Notes: generated from the letters alone by a model not told the origin. Shown: positions 1 to 9,448, numbered from the stretch's first letter. The stretch: DNA of 64,000 nucleotides from CAILZL01 sp050248275 (GCA_050248275.1 JBFWSR010000008.1:62001-126000); one strand, 5' to 3'. Numbers and translations are program-made.

Positions 1-2
1 TG

Positions 3-734
3 ATGGCCATGACGGCCATAGCCATCAACATGCGGATTGGCCTGTCCAAATTCTTCCAGGCCGGCTTGATTGCCCTGTCCATTCTCCTCGGCCTGAATGC
101 CTCAGGCCTGGATCTGACCACGCTCAATGTCCTGACCGGCGCCATCGGCATCGGCCTGGGTTTCGGCTTGCAGGCCATTGCCTCCAACTTCGTCAGCGGT
201 TTCGTGTTGTTGATGGATCGCTCCATCAAGCCCGGCGATGTCATCAGCTTCAGTGGCACCACCGGCACCACCACGGAAAATTTCGGCTGGGTGCATGAAC
301 TGCGCGGCCGCTATGTAGTGGTTCGGGATCGCGATGGCGTGGACACCCTGGTGCCCAACCAGCATCTGATCACCAACCCGGTGATCAATTGGAGCTACAC
401 CGATCCACGCGTACGCCTGAAACTGCCGGTGCGCGTCAGCTACGACTGTGATCCGGAGGAAGCATTGGCTGTATTGATACAGGCAGCACATGATCATCAC
501 CGCATCCTGCGCGACCCCTGTCCCGTATCGCGCCTCATGGGCTTCGGCGACTATGGTTTTGATCTGGAGCTGCGCTTCTGGATCGCCGATCCGCAGGAAG
601 GCGTGAATAACGTGCGTTCGGATGTGAACCGCACCATCTGGAAACTGTTCCAGCAACACGGCATTCGTATTCCCGTGCCGCAATACGATGTCAAAGTACA
701 ACCGGCCAGCCTGCTGCCGGATGCGGCGGACTGA
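3..734 (+). CDS. MscS-family mechanosensitive channel, 3' part (5' end outside window)
   Basis: The visible 243 residues contain the last hydrophobic helices and the whole cytoplasmic part of a small-conductance mechanosensitive channel, which releases solutes from the cell on osmotic downshock. A hydrophobic helix covers about residues 18-36. The Gly/Ala-rich pore helix (GAIGIGLGFGLQAIASN) lies near residues 47-63 and is followed by the beta-domain (DRSIKPGDVI onward) and an alpha/beta C-terminal domain. MscS needs three membrane helices and only about two are seen. The frame is open to the window edge, so the true start is probably upstream and the ATG at 3 is internal. The stop TGA shares one base with the start of arfB, suggesting translational coupling. 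Confidence 0.9.
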   Translation: MAMTAIAINMRIGLSKFFQAGLIALSILLGLNASGLDLTTLNVLTGAIGIGLGFGLQAIASNFVSGFVLLMDRSIKPGDVISFSGTTGTTTENFGWVHELRGRYVVVRDRDGVDTLVPNQHLITNPVINWSYTDPRVRLKLPVRVSYDCDPEEALAVLIQAAHDHHRILRDPCPVSRLMGFGDYGFDLELRFWIADPQEGVNNVRSDVNRTIWKLFQQHGIRIPVPQYDVKVQPASLLPDAAD

Positions 735-1177
735 TGAGCACGCCCGCTACCGACCTGACGGATGCGCTGGCCAAACTGGGCGTGCCCGAAACAGCCCTGC
801 ACCTGCGCATGGTGCGCAGCAGCGGCCCCGGCGGTCAGAACGTCAACAAGGTGTCCACTGCCATACAACTGAGCTGCGATGTCCAGGCCTGCGATTTGAG
901 CGATCCCGCCAAGGCGCGCCTCAAAACCCTTGCCGGTCGCCGCATGAATAACGACGGCGTGCTCAGTCTCACTGCACAGCGCCTGCGCACCCAGGAACAG
1001 AACCGACGCGATGCCCTGGAACGGCTGCTCGAATTGATTGCCCAGGCGCACATCGTGCCCAAATTGCGCCGCGCCACCAAACCGACCCAGGCATCCAGGA
1101 TGCGCCGTCTGGAAGGCAAGCAGCAGCGCAGCCAGCACAAACAGCTACGGCGCAAAGTCAGCAGCCACGACGATTGA
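734..1177 (+). CDS. arfB: Alternative ribosome-rescue factor ArfB (peptidyl-tRNA hydrolase)
   Basis: This 147-residue protein matches the ArfB/YaeJ family, which releases nascent chains from ribosomes stalled on mRNAs lacking a stop codon. The catalytic loop GPGGQNVNK lies at residues 31-39, with GGQ at 33-35. There is no codon-recognition domain, unlike class I release factors. A basic tail rich in Arg, Lys and Gln fills roughly residues 105-147; in this family the tail enters the mRNA channel. Length agrees with E. coli YaeJ (140 residues). The ATG overlaps the stop of the upstream mscS-type gene (TGATG). Confidence 0.93.
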   Translation: MSTPATDLTDALAKLGVPETALHLRMVRSSGPGGQNVNKVSTAIQLSCDVQACDLSDPAKARLKTLAGRRMNNDGVLSLTAQRLRTQEQNRRDALERLLELIAQAHIVPKLRRATKPTQASRMRRLEGKQQRSQHKQLRRKVSSHDD

Positions 1178-1271
1178 TGCCGGCGAGACGCTCGACGAAT
1201 TCAAGAGCAAGAATCGGAGTGTCGCCGGTCATCGGGATTGATACAGTCCCGGCGAGGTCATCGTCCACACC

Positions 1272-2111
1272 ATGAAATCCCCGGCAAGAAATCTGCAGCG
1301 TACAGCGCTCATCACCCAGGCCTGCCGCCTGATCGAGCAGGCGGACAATGCGCCGCCACTGCAACAACTGGCTGGCCAACTGGGCGTCAGCAGTTTTCAT
1401 TTTCACCGCCTGTTCAAACAGGCCACCGGCCTGACGCCCAGACAATATGCGCTGGCGCAACGCCAACAACGCCTGCGCCAAGCACTGGATGGCGGCAGCA
1501 ACATCACTACAGCCATTCTCGATGCGGGTTATCAGAGCAACAGCCGCTTCTACGAAAAGGCGCATGCCGTGCTGGGCATGAACGCCAGCCGTTATCGGGC
1601 CGGCGGCGTCCAGCTCGACATTCGTTTCGCGATTGGCGAATGCTCGCTCGGCTCGATCCTGGTGGCGCAGAGCGCGCAAGGCGTATGCGCCATTCTGCTC
1701 GGCGACGATCCCGAAGCGCTTGCGCACGATCTGCAGGATCGCTTTCCAAGTGCCAACCTCATGGGCGGCGACCGCGATTTTGAACAGGTGGTGGCAATAG
1801 TCGTTGGTTTCATCGAAACGCCCCGTCTGGGGCTGGACTTGCCGCTCGACATTCGTGGCACGGCATTCCAGCAGCGGGTCTGGCAGGCGCTGCAGAAAAT
1901 CCCGCCGGGAAGCACGGCCAGCTATGCCGAAATTGCGGCGCGCATCGGCGCACCGCATTCCGTGCGTGCCGTGGCAAACGCCTGCGCAGCGAATACATTG
2001 GCGGTGGCCATTCCCTGTCATCGCGTAGTGCGTACCGACGGCGGGCTGTCCGGTTATCGCTGGGGCGTGGCCCGCAAGCGGGCCCTGCTGGATCTTGAAG
2101 CACAGCGATAA
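1272..2111 (+). CDS. AraC-type HTH fused to O6-methylguanine-DNA methyltransferase (Ada-like)
   Basis: The first ~100 residues form an AraC-type double helix-turn-helix (LAGQLGVSSFHFHRLFK, then DAGYQSNSRFYEKA). From about residue 110 the protein is an O6-alkylguanine-DNA alkyltransferase with the suicide-cysteine motif PCHRVV (Cys249). Such proteins take the methyl group from O6-methylguanine in an irreversible reaction. The N-terminal Ada domain that holds the methylphosphotriester-accepting, zinc-bound cysteines is absent, so the usual Ada activation switch is missing. Whether the HTH part still regulates genes is unknown. It is 279 residues, starts at an ATG, and lies about 95 bases after arfB. 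Confidence 0.9.
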   Translation: MKSPARNLQRTALITQACRLIEQADNAPPLQQLAGQLGVSSFHFHRLFKQATGLTPRQYALAQRQQRLRQALDGGSNITTAILDAGYQSNSRFYEKAHAVLGMNASRYRAGGVQLDIRFAIGECSLGSILVAQSAQGVCAILLGDDPEALAHDLQDRFPSANLMGGDRDFEQVVAIVVGFIETPRLGLDLPLDIRGTAFQQRVWQALQKIPPGSTASYAEIAARIGAPHSVRAVANACAANTLAVAIPCHRVVRTDGGLSGYRWGVARKRALLDLEAQR

Positions 2112-2269
2112 GCCTCCGATTGGGCGAAAAATCCCAGATTTTGGCTGTGCCACCTGCGCTAAAACCACCATTTCGCCGTCTGGAGCGCTGATTCAGGTTC
2201 AGTTTGCGCCGTTTTCGACTACAATCCGCGCCCCCAACCCCCAACCCGACCCAGCCAAAAGGTAAGAAT

Positions 2270-3028
2270 GTGGATCAAACACAATTCGATCTCCAGTTAA
2301 AAGTGTGGAAAGAGCTTGCCCTCAGCAAGCAGATGTTGATGCGGACAGCCGCCGAGGCTCTGGACCTGGATCCCAACTGCGATCAGGATCAGCTCAAAGC
2401 AGCACTGGATCGCGCCATTCAACGCGCCAAGGACGCCGAAGCCAGCGTCGTCACCGCCAGGCAGCAAGCGCAGCAGGCGATCACCGACATGGAAAAGAAA
2501 CTGGCCGCCAGCCTCAAAGCACAGGCGGCTGCGGAAGCCACCGCTGCCGACATCGTTGCCAAGCAGGAACGAGTTGCGCCGCAGATGGCGGCGGAACGTG
2601 CGGCCGTTGCCAAAGAAATCCAGCAATTGAAGTCTCAGGTCGCCGACAAGGACAAGGCGCTCAAGGCCATCAATACGGCGCTGGCGGATACGCCGGACAA
2701 TGTCGTCAAGAAAATGAAGGCGCTCAAAAAGGAAAAGCAGGATGAAGCCGACCTGCGCAAGCAGATTGAAACCAGCTTCAATACCCTGCGCAAGGAAAAA
2801 CAGGATCAGGACAAGGAATTGACCGAGCTGCGCGACCACACCACCAAGCTGGCGAGTCAGTATCGCGACCTGCACGCGGTCACCGCCAAACTGCATGAAC
2901 AGCTCAAGCCGATGCTGACAGCCGGGCAAGAGTTGCCGGCGCTGCCCGAACTGGACAGCAAATTGCTGGAAGCCATCGAGCCCGGTGAAAAAGACGACAA
3001 GAAAGGCAATAAAGCCAAGAAGAAATAG
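2270..3028 (+). CDS. Coiled-coil protein of unknown function
   Basis: I do not recognise a family. From the chosen start the protein has about 252 residues, with long stretches of Ala, Lys, Glu and Gln in heptad-like order from about residue 45 to 205, so an extended coiled coil is likely. The tail is strongly lysine-rich (DDKKGNKAKKK). There is no signal peptide or membrane segment, so it should be cytoplasmic. The frame is open from 2204, but those first 22 codons are Pro-rich and include a promoter-like TACAAT. I therefore prefer the GTG at 2270, which follows a GGTAAGAA Shine-Dalgarno-like stretch. Confidence 0.6.
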   Translation: MDQTQFDLQLKVWKELALSKQMLMRTAAEALDLDPNCDQDQLKAALDRAIQRAKDAEASVVTARQQAQQAITDMEKKLAASLKAQAAAEATAADIVAKQERVAPQMAAERAAVAKEIQQLKSQVADKDKALKAINTALADTPDNVVKKMKALKKEKQDEADLRKQIETSFNTLRKEKQDQDKELTELRDHTTKLASQYRDLHAVTAKLHEQLKPMLTAGQELPALPELDSKLLEAIEPGEKDDKKGNKAKKK

Positions 3029-3339
3029 TCCGACTGTCTGGCGGCCGGGAAGTCCGGCTCCCAAACTCATGTCAGCCCCATGTGTGCGGGCTGACGGCCA
3101 GCAATGGAATTCTCCCGACAACACCCGCATCGCAGCCCACGCTGTTGATGCGCTGGTGTTGCGCTCCGGCACAATCAACATCGATACGTCATGCAAGTGT
3201 GTGCCGCACCGCAGGCAATGCGATAAAATCGACCGGCACTTCACGCATGAAATGCGCAATGGCAGCAGTCAATCCGCCGCGATAAGAACCTGCGCAGCGT
3301 CATGCATATCCGTCCCGCACTTCACCCAAGGATATTGTT
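3029..3339. other. Intergenic region before fbp
   Basis: No convincing gene is seen in these ~310 bases. An inverted repeat (GTCAGCCC at 3071-3078 with GGGCTGAC at 3088-3095, loop of 9) could end the upstream transcript, but it has no T-run. A TAAAAT -10-like hexamer lies at 3224-3229 without a clear -35. The fbp ribosome binding site AAGGA is at 3328-3332. Confidence 0.5.
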
Positions 3340-4350
3340 ATGAGCGCCAGTATTGCTTCCACATCGAGCCGCCAGGATTCGCTGATTACCCTGCAAGCGC
3401 ACATTCTGGAACAGCAGTCTCGCCATCCAGGCGCCAGCGGCACATTAAGCTGGGTGTTATCGGCGCTGTCGATTTCCGCCAAGATCATCGCCAACAGCGT
3501 ACGTCGCGCACGCCTGGACGATGTGCTGGGCAATGTGGGCAGTGAAAACGTGCAGGGAGAACAACAACAGAAGCTGGACGTGATCGCCAACGAAGTGCTG
3601 CTGCGCACCCTCGGCAAACGCGAAGGCGTTGCCGTGGTGGCTTCGGAAGAGAACGAAGAGCCGGTGCTGCTGCGTGAAGTGGGTGAAGGCAAATACTGCG
3701 TGCTGTTCGATCCGCTGGATGGTTCTTCAAACCTGGATGTGTGCGGCGGTGTGGGCACCATCTTCAGCATCCTGCGTTACGACAACCCACGACACAGTGA
3801 CAACGGCTGGCTGCAACCAGGCGTCAAGCAGGTTGCTGCGGGTTATGTGCTGTACGGCTCGTCCACGGTACTGGTGATGAGCATTGGCATGGGCGTGGAC
3901 ATGTTTGTACTGGATCCTGCCATTGGCGCTTTCGTGCGCGTGGCCGAGCAACTCAAGATTCCCAACACCAACAAGAGCTATTCGCTGAATGAAGGCAATC
4001 GTCTGACCTTCCCTGCCGGCTACAACAAGTATCTGGACTGGGCACAGGCCAATGGCTATTCCAGCCGCTACGTCGGCGCCATGGTCGCCGACGTGCATCG
4101 CATCCTGCTCAAAGGCGGCGTGTTCATGTACCCGCCCACCAAAAAAGCGCCCAACGGCAAGCTGCGTCTGATGTACGAGGCCAATCCCATGGCCATGCTG
4201 ATCGAACAGGCGGGCGGCAAGGCCATGGCGACGCCGCAACAGCGCATCCTCGATGTACAGCCCACCGCCATTCATCAACGGGTACCGGTGGTATTGGGCA
4301 GCGCCGGTGAAGTGGATCATGTGCTGACCCATCTGGTCGCCAATCCATAA
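3340..4350 (+). CDS. fbp: Fructose-1,6-bisphosphatase class I
   Basis: The 336-residue product is the normal length for class I FBPase, which hydrolyses fructose-1,6-bisphosphate to fructose-6-phosphate in gluconeogenesis (and in the Calvin cycle where present). Metal-binding signatures are clear: EENE at 103-106 and DPLDGSSNLD from residue 124. Substrate-site stretches such as YVGAMVADVHRIL follow. The ATG is preceded by AAGGA seven bases upstream. No other Calvin-cycle gene is in the window, so gluconeogenesis is the simpler reading. It is convergent with the M15 peptidase gene. Confidence 0.96.
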   Translation: MSASIASTSSRQDSLITLQAHILEQQSRHPGASGTLSWVLSALSISAKIIANSVRRARLDDVLGNVGSENVQGEQQQKLDVIANEVLLRTLGKREGVAVVASEENEEPVLLREVGEGKYCVLFDPLDGSSNLDVCGGVGTIFSILRYDNPRHSDNGWLQPGVKQVAAGYVLYGSSTVLVMSIGMGVDMFVLDPAIGAFVRVAEQLKIPNTNKSYSLNEGNRLTFPAGYNKYLDWAQANGYSSRYVGAMVADVHRILLKGGVFMYPPTKKAPNGKLRLMYEANPMAMLIEQAGGKAMATPQQRILDVQPTAIHQRVPVVLGSAGEVDHVLTHLVANP

Positions 4351-4384
4351 CGGTATCGCCAGCAAAATGCCAACCTCGGCAGCC

Positions 4385-4412
4385 GCCTGATTGACTGGCC
4401 GGTCAATCAGGC
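4385..4412. terminator. 14-bp inverted repeat between convergent fbp and M15 peptidase
   Basis: GCCTGATTGACTGG is followed directly by CCGGTCAATCAGGC. This gives a near-perfect 14-bp stem (one G-T pair) that includes the stop codon of the minus-strand gene. There is no T-run on either strand, so it is a likely but not classical bidirectional terminator. Confidence 0.5.
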
Positions 4413-5092
4413 AGGTCGATGGCCAGTAAAAAACGTGTGTAAATTTCCGGCAGGCGCGCCAGAACCTCGGCCTTGCCTTCCATTTCGCTTTGGTCCAGCA
4501 CCCGGCGCAACATGGTCAGACTCAGCGACTCCAGGGCGCGCATGGATACCGGCGCATAACTGAAATGCCAGGGCTCGGGACTGACGCCACCCCGATCAGT
4601 GCGATAAGGACGGAAAAAACCGAAGCGGCCGGCATGGCTGTCCAGCCAGGCCGACAGCCTGGCAAATACGCCGTTGTCTGAGTATTCGGCAGACACCAGT
4701 TGCACCTGATAACCGGCAGGAATGGCCGCAGCGTCGATGAGATCAATCTCCGAACCCCAGTGATGACGGCTGCCGCCGGGGATCGCCGACCAGACGAGGA
4801 TCGCATCCAGCAGTTCTGCCGGACTTAACGCCGCATGATTGAGAAGGGTGCCATCGCGGCCATACAAGTCGCGTTCGCCGCGCCATTTGCGGTTCCAGAT
4901 CAGCAATTGAGTATCAAAATCGCGGAATGCCGAGCGTGATTGCAGGTCGATGCCGGCACGTGCCGCTGCATCGCGCATGGCCAGAAAGGAGGTGACCGCC
5001 TCGAAATGTAAGACACATGTAGGCCGCTCGAGCGCGACGACATGGCTGGTTGCCCGGCCGGTAAGTTCAAATTCGTTCATGCAATCCGTCAT
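4403..5092 (-). CDS. M15/VanY-family D-alanyl-D-alanine carboxypeptidase-like protein
   Basis: The ~229-residue protein carries the LAS-superfamily zinc motif SxHxxGxxxD (S108, H110, G113, D117 from the chosen start) and the second motif EPWH (E173, H176). These are the ligands and catalytic glutamate of VanY-type peptidases that trim D-Ala from peptidoglycan peptides. No signal peptide is visible at either the ATG at 5092 or the one at 5080. The protein is therefore cytoplasmic, exported in another way, or has its start wrongly placed. The frame stays open up to 5155, but only with a TTG codon there. It is divergent from the GGDEF-EAL gene. Confidence 0.8.
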   Translation of the reverse strand: MTDCMNEFELTGRATSHVVALERPTCVLHFEAVTSFLAMRDAAARAGIDLQSRSAFRDFDTQLLIWNRKWRGERDLYGRDGTLLNHAALSPAELLDAILVWSAIPGGSRHHWGSEIDLIDAAAIPAGYQVQLVSAEYSDNGVFARLSAWLDSHAGRFGFFRPYRTDRGGVSPEPWHFSYAPVSMRALESLSLTMLRRVLDQSEMEGKAEVLARLPEIYTRFLLAIDLPD

Positions 5093-5328
5093 GGTGGCGT
5101 CATTGACCAGCAGCGGGTATCCATTGTTTACCGCCGCCTTAAAGCTTGACCTCAACTAGACATAAAATAGGGGTTTAACTAGTTCGCCTGTCCGCTGCCA
5201 GCCCGCTATCATGCGCCCCAGTATCTCCGGTCACCGACGACGCAACAAGGATGCATACCGGGAAATTGGCGATGTTCCAGAACAAAACAAGCAGCGCACT
5301 GCCTATATAGTGCAGCGGCGGCAAAAAA

Positions 5329-7359
5329 GTGAAATCGTACAAATATTCAGTCACGGCATTATTCATCACCGGCCTGATCGGCGTGGGATTGACTGCGTTG
5401 CTATTGGCGACTGCGTTACATGAAGAAGTCAGTTCCTGGCTGCTGCTGCTCGGATTGACCGGATTTCTGCTGGCCATGCTGGCGGCGCTGCTCATGTGGA
5501 ACGTAACCCGCCGTCTGGACCGTCCCATCAATGAATTGATCGAAACCGCCGAGCGCATCGGCAATGGCAATTACACCCAGCCGCTGGCCGTGACCGGCGA
5601 ACATGAACTGGCGCCACTCGAGTCCGCTCTGGAGCAAATGCGCCAGAAGCTGCGCCAGAGCACCATCGACAGCAAATACCTGACCACCGTGCTGGACAGC
5701 ATGAATGACGCGGTGCTGGTCACTTCATCGAAAGGCAACATCACCAAGATCAACGCCGCGGCGCAACGCCTGTTCGGATTTACCAACCCGCAGCTGGCCG
5801 GCAAGCCGCTGCAGGAATTGCTGGTGCCGGTGCAGCATGCCGATCCCGAACATGATCCGCCCATCCTGGATCTGCAGGAGTCGGTGATCCGCACCGCCAG
5901 CGGCCAGACCATTCCGGTATCCATTTCCAGTTCAGCGCTGAACGCACCCAACACCGAATTCCAGGGCACCATCTTCGTGATGCGCGACATCACCGAGCGC
6001 AAGCGCGCCGAACGGCGTATCCGTTATCTGGCGCGTTTCGACTCGCTGACCAAATTGCCCAATCGCATGCAGTTCCAGCATCTGTTGCAACAGGCCATTG
6101 CGCGTGCGCGCCGCGCCGAACGCATCGTGGCGTTGCTGTATCTGGATCTGGACCGTTTCAAGGAAATCAACGACACCTTTGGTCATGAAGCTGGCGACCG
6201 GGCACTGGAAATTCTCAGTGAACGCCTGACCCGTGCCTTGCCCAAGGAGGCCGTGCTGGGGCGTCTGGCCGGTGACGAGTTTGCAGTGTTCATCGAAGGT
6301 CTGGACCCGCAGGATGACGAACGCGCCCAGACCGCCAATCTCGCCCGCATCGTGCTGACGGAAATCGGCAAGGCTTTCTATGTACAACAGCATGAGCTGT
6401 TTCTGACCGCCAGCATCGGCATTGCCTTCTGCCCGCGCGATGCCGAAAACGTGATCGACCTGATCCGTCATGCCGATGCCGCCATGTATCACTGCAAGCA
6501 GAGCGCGGGCAACAACTTCGCTTTCTACTCGCCGGACATGAATGCAGCCGCAGTCGAACGACTGATGCTCAAATCCAAATTGCGCCGTGCGCTGGAGCGC
6601 GACGAATTGGTGATGCTGTACCAGCCCAAGGTAGACCTGCACAGCGGTCTGATCATCGGTGCGGAAGCCCTGCTGCGCTGGCGCCTGCCGGGCCACGGCG
6701 ACATCTCACCTTCGCAATTCATTCCTCTGGCGGAAGAAACCACATTGATCCTGGGCATCGGCGACTGGGTGATGAATCGTGCCTGTGAAGACTACAAGCA
6801 CTGGATGAGTCAGGTGGACGATCCCGGACGCATCTCCATCAATCTGTCACTCAAACAATTGCGCCAATCCGGCTTCGTGACCCGTTGCCGCAACATGTTC
6901 AAGCGCCACGAGGTTTCACCGACCAGTTTCGAGCTGGAAATCACCGAAACCACCTTGATGCAGGATCCGAAACGCACCATCAAATTACTCGATGAGCTGT
7001 TCGCCATGGGCGTGCATCTGTCGATTGACGATTTCGGCACCGGTTATTCTTCGCTCAGCGCGCTGCAACAGTTTCCGATCAGCACCCTGAAAATCGACCA
7101 GTCGTTCGTACGCGGCATCGGCGAGGACAAGGACGACGCCACCATCGTGCGCACCATCATCGACATGGGCAAGAGCATGGACATGAAAGTGGTGGCTGAA
7201 GGGGTGGAAACCCGCACCCAGCTGGATTACCTGAAACAGCACGACTGTCACTACGCTCAGGGACATTTGTTCGGCCGTGCCATGAGTGCCGATGAATTTC
7301 TGGCGCTGATGGTGGCGCAGGCCCAGGGCCAATACCACATTGCCGCGTTGTTCGCCTGA
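5329..7359 (+). CDS. Membrane PAS-GGDEF-EAL cyclic di-GMP signalling protein
   Basis: The 676-residue protein starts with two membrane helices (about 8-27 and 37-59). A HAMP-like segment (to ~112), a PAS domain (~116-228), a GGDEF domain and an EAL domain follow. The cyclase signature is AGDEF (314-318), a variant seen in active enzymes. The RxxD inhibitory site upstream is not recognisable. The phosphodiesterase domain has EALLRW (E446), the DDFGTGYSSL loop and AEGVE, so its catalytic set looks complete. Both making and breaking c-di-GMP are possible, with phosphodiesterase activity the safer prediction. The start is a GTG with a weak ribosome binding site. Confidence 0.92.
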   Translation: MKSYKYSVTALFITGLIGVGLTALLLATALHEEVSSWLLLLGLTGFLLAMLAALLMWNVTRRLDRPINELIETAERIGNGNYTQPLAVTGEHELAPLESALEQMRQKLRQSTIDSKYLTTVLDSMNDAVLVTSSKGNITKINAAAQRLFGFTNPQLAGKPLQELLVPVQHADPEHDPPILDLQESVIRTASGQTIPVSISSSALNAPNTEFQGTIFVMRDITERKRAERRIRYLARFDSLTKLPNRMQFQHLLQQAIARARRAERIVALLYLDLDRFKEINDTFGHEAGDRALEILSERLTRALPKEAVLGRLAGDEFAVFIEGLDPQDDERAQTANLARIVLTEIGKAFYVQQHELFLTASIGIAFCPRDAENVIDLIRHADAAMYHCKQSAGNNFAFYSPDMNAAAVERLMLKSKLRRALERDELVMLYQPKVDLHSGLIIGAEALLRWRLPGHGDISPSQFIPLAEETTLILGIGDWVMNRACEDYKHWMSQVDDPGRISINLSLKQLRQSGFVTRCRNMFKRHEVSPTSFELEITETTLMQDPKRTIKLLDELFAMGVHLSIDDFGTGYSSLSALQQFPISTLKIDQSFVRGIGEDKDDATIVRTIIDMGKSMDMKVVAEGVETRTQLDYLKQHDCHYAQGHLFGRAMSADEFLALMVAQAQGQYHIAALFA

Positions 7360-7411
7360 GCTTGCAGCCGCAGGCCAACGCACGGCCTGACCGCAGACTA
7401 CCGCTCAGCAG

Positions 7412-7453
7412 GGGCCTGTCGTCGCAGCGATGGAATGAGTTGACGACAGGCCC
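7412..7453. repeat. 12-bp perfect inverted repeat just upstream of the ABC-F gene
   Basis: GGGCCTGTCGTC (7412-7423) pairs perfectly with GACGACAGGCCC (7442-7453) across an 18-base loop. It lies between the GGDEF-EAL stop and the ABC-F ATG, ending 14 bases before that ATG. No T-run follows. It may be a terminator of the upstream gene or a leader hairpin. Confidence 0.6.
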
Positions 7454-7467
7454 TAGACTTATCGGCT

Positions 7468-9387
7468 ATGCTGAATTTCTCCGACATTTCCATCCGTCGC
7501 GGCACGCGCGTGCTGTTCGAAAAAGCCACGTTCAATCTGTTTCGCGGCGAAAAAATCGGCATCACCGGCGAGAACGGCAGCGGTAAATCCACGCTGCTGG
7601 CGCTGGTGCGCGGTGAAATCACCCCCGAAACCGGCAGCTTCGACATGCCCGGCAACCTGGCGGTGGCGCATGTAGCGCAGGAACTCAGCGCCAGCGATGC
7701 GCCGGCCATTGAATTCGTGCTCGATGGCGATGCTGAGCTGCGCAGCATTGAACAACAGATTGCTGCGGCCGAAGTGGCCGACGACGGTCACCGTCTGGCT
7801 GAACTGTATGGTCATTACGATGGCATTGGCGGCTATCACGCCCGCAGCCGCGCCGCCACGCTGCTGCATGGCCTGGGTTTCAGCAGCGCCGATGAACAGC
7901 GCGCCGTACGCGAATTCTCCGGCGGCTGGCGCGTGCGCCTGAATGTAGCCAAGGCGCTGATGTGTCGCTCCGATCTGCTGCTGCTGGACGAGCCCACCAA
8001 CCATCTCGACCTCGACGCGGTGCTGTGGCTGGAAAAATGGCTGCAGGATTACCGTGGCACGCTGCTGCTGATCGCCCACGATCGCGATTTCCTGGATCAG
8101 ATCTGCAACCGCATCGTGAATATTGAACACGGACTCGCAGAAGCCTATCGCGGCAACTATTCCGACTTTGAAGAAGCACGCGCCGCACGGTTGGCGCAGA
8201 ACCAGGCGCTGTACGCGCGCCAGCAACGCGAAGTTAAGCATATCGAATCCTTCATCGCGCGCTTTCGCGCCCAGGCCAGCAAGGCCCGTCAGGCGCAAAG
8301 CCGCATCAAGGCGCTGGAACGCATGCAGCGCATCGCACCGGCGCATGTCGATACGGAATTCACTTTCTCGTTCCTGGAACCTTACAAGCTGCCGCGTCCG
8401 CTGCTGACCATTGAGGATCAGGCAACCGGTTACGGCGACACGCCCTTGGTGGAAAAAATAAATTTCACCATTGCGCCCGGTGCACGCATTGCGTTGCTGG
8501 GACATAACGGCGCCGGCAAGTCCACGGTGATGAAAATGCTGGCCGGTGAATTGCCTGCCTTGAGCGGCGAGCGCATCGAAGCCAAGGATCTGCGCATCGG
8601 TTACTTTGCCCAGCATCAACTGGAACAACTCAATGACAAGGAATCACCGCTGGCCCATCTGCGCCGCCTGGGCGGACCGGCCGCCGAAAAAGCGCCCGAG
8701 CAGGATCTGCGCGATTTTCTCGGCAGTTTCGGCTTTCGCGGCGATCGGGTGTTCGAAGCCATCGGCCCCTTCTCCGGTGGCGAGAAAGCGCGTCTGGTGT
8801 TGGCCCTGCTGTCGTATCTGCGCCCGAATCTGTTGTTGCTGGATGAGCCGACCAATCATCTCGACCTGGAAATGCGCCAGGCACTGGCGCTGGCCTTGCA
8901 GGACTACAGCGGCGCCGTACTGATGGTGTCGCATGATCGTCATCTGCTGCGCACCGTCGTCGATGAGTTCTTTATTGTCGCCGATGGCCGCGCCACGCCC
9001 TTCGATGGCGACCTGGATGACTATGCCAGGTGGGCTGCCAGCCATCCCAAAGACGCGGCAGCCAAAGAAACCAAAGCGATCAAGGAAACTGCGCCCAGGG
9101 AATCGGAAGAAGCACGCAGGCAGCGCAAGCGCGATGCCGCCGAGCAACGCAATCGCCTCGCTCCTCTGAAAGCAGAACTGAGCAAGCTGGATACACAACT
9201 GACGCAACTGCAAAAGAAGCTATCAGACGTGGAACTGCTGCTGGCCGCCCCGGACATTTATGACCCGACAAATAAAAGCCGGTTACATGAACTGCTCGAC
9301 CAGCAGACGCAACTGAAACGTGATCTCTCCAGCGTGGAAAGCGCCTGGTTGAACGCCACCGAAACACTGGAACAGCTCACTGGTTAG
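7468..9387 (+). CDS. yheS: ABC-F family ATPase (YheS-type)
   Basis: This 639-residue soluble protein has two ABC ATPase domains and no membrane segment, as in ABC-F proteins that act on the ribosome. The first Walker A is GENGSGKST (residues 35-43), with signature FSGGW and Walker B LLLLDEPTNHLD. The second domain has GHNGAGKST, FSGGEK and another LLLLDEPTNHLD. The linker and a charged C-terminal coiled coil (about 525-639) fit YheS of E. coli, which has nearly the same length. The family relieves stalled translation; the precise target here is inferred. The ribosome binding site is poor and a strong hairpin lies just upstream. Confidence 0.92.
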   Translation: MLNFSDISIRRGTRVLFEKATFNLFRGEKIGITGENGSGKSTLLALVRGEITPETGSFDMPGNLAVAHVAQELSASDAPAIEFVLDGDAELRSIEQQIAAAEVADDGHRLAELYGHYDGIGGYHARSRAATLLHGLGFSSADEQRAVREFSGGWRVRLNVAKALMCRSDLLLLDEPTNHLDLDAVLWLEKWLQDYRGTLLLIAHDRDFLDQICNRIVNIEHGLAEAYRGNYSDFEEARAARLAQNQALYARQQREVKHIESFIARFRAQASKARQAQSRIKALERMQRIAPAHVDTEFTFSFLEPYKLPRPLLTIEDQATGYGDTPLVEKINFTIAPGARIALLGHNGAGKSTVMKMLAGELPALSGERIEAKDLRIGYFAQHQLEQLNDKESPLAHLRRLGGPAAEKAPEQDLRDFLGSFGFRGDRVFEAIGPFSGGEKARLVLALLSYLRPNLLLLDEPTNHLDLEMRQALALALQDYSGAVLMVSHDRHLLRTVVDEFFIVADGRATPFDGDLDDYARWAASHPKDAAAKETKAIKETAPRESEEARRQRKRDAAEQRNRLAPLKAELSKLDTQLTQLQKKLSDVELLLAAPDIYDPTNKSRLHELLDQQTQLKRDLSSVESAWLNATETLEQLTG

Positions 9388-9400
9388 GACATAAGCCGTA

Positions 9401-9448
9401 CAAACTCGTGCATTCCCCGAACACACTGTGACTTCGGCCACGAGTTTG
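9401..9448. repeat. 10-bp inverted repeat after the ABC-F gene
   Basis: CAAACTCGTG (9401-9410) pairs with CACGAGTTTG (9439-9448) over a 28-base loop, shortly after the stop of the ABC-F gene. It may belong to the 3' end of that transcript. There is no T-run. Confidence 0.4.
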
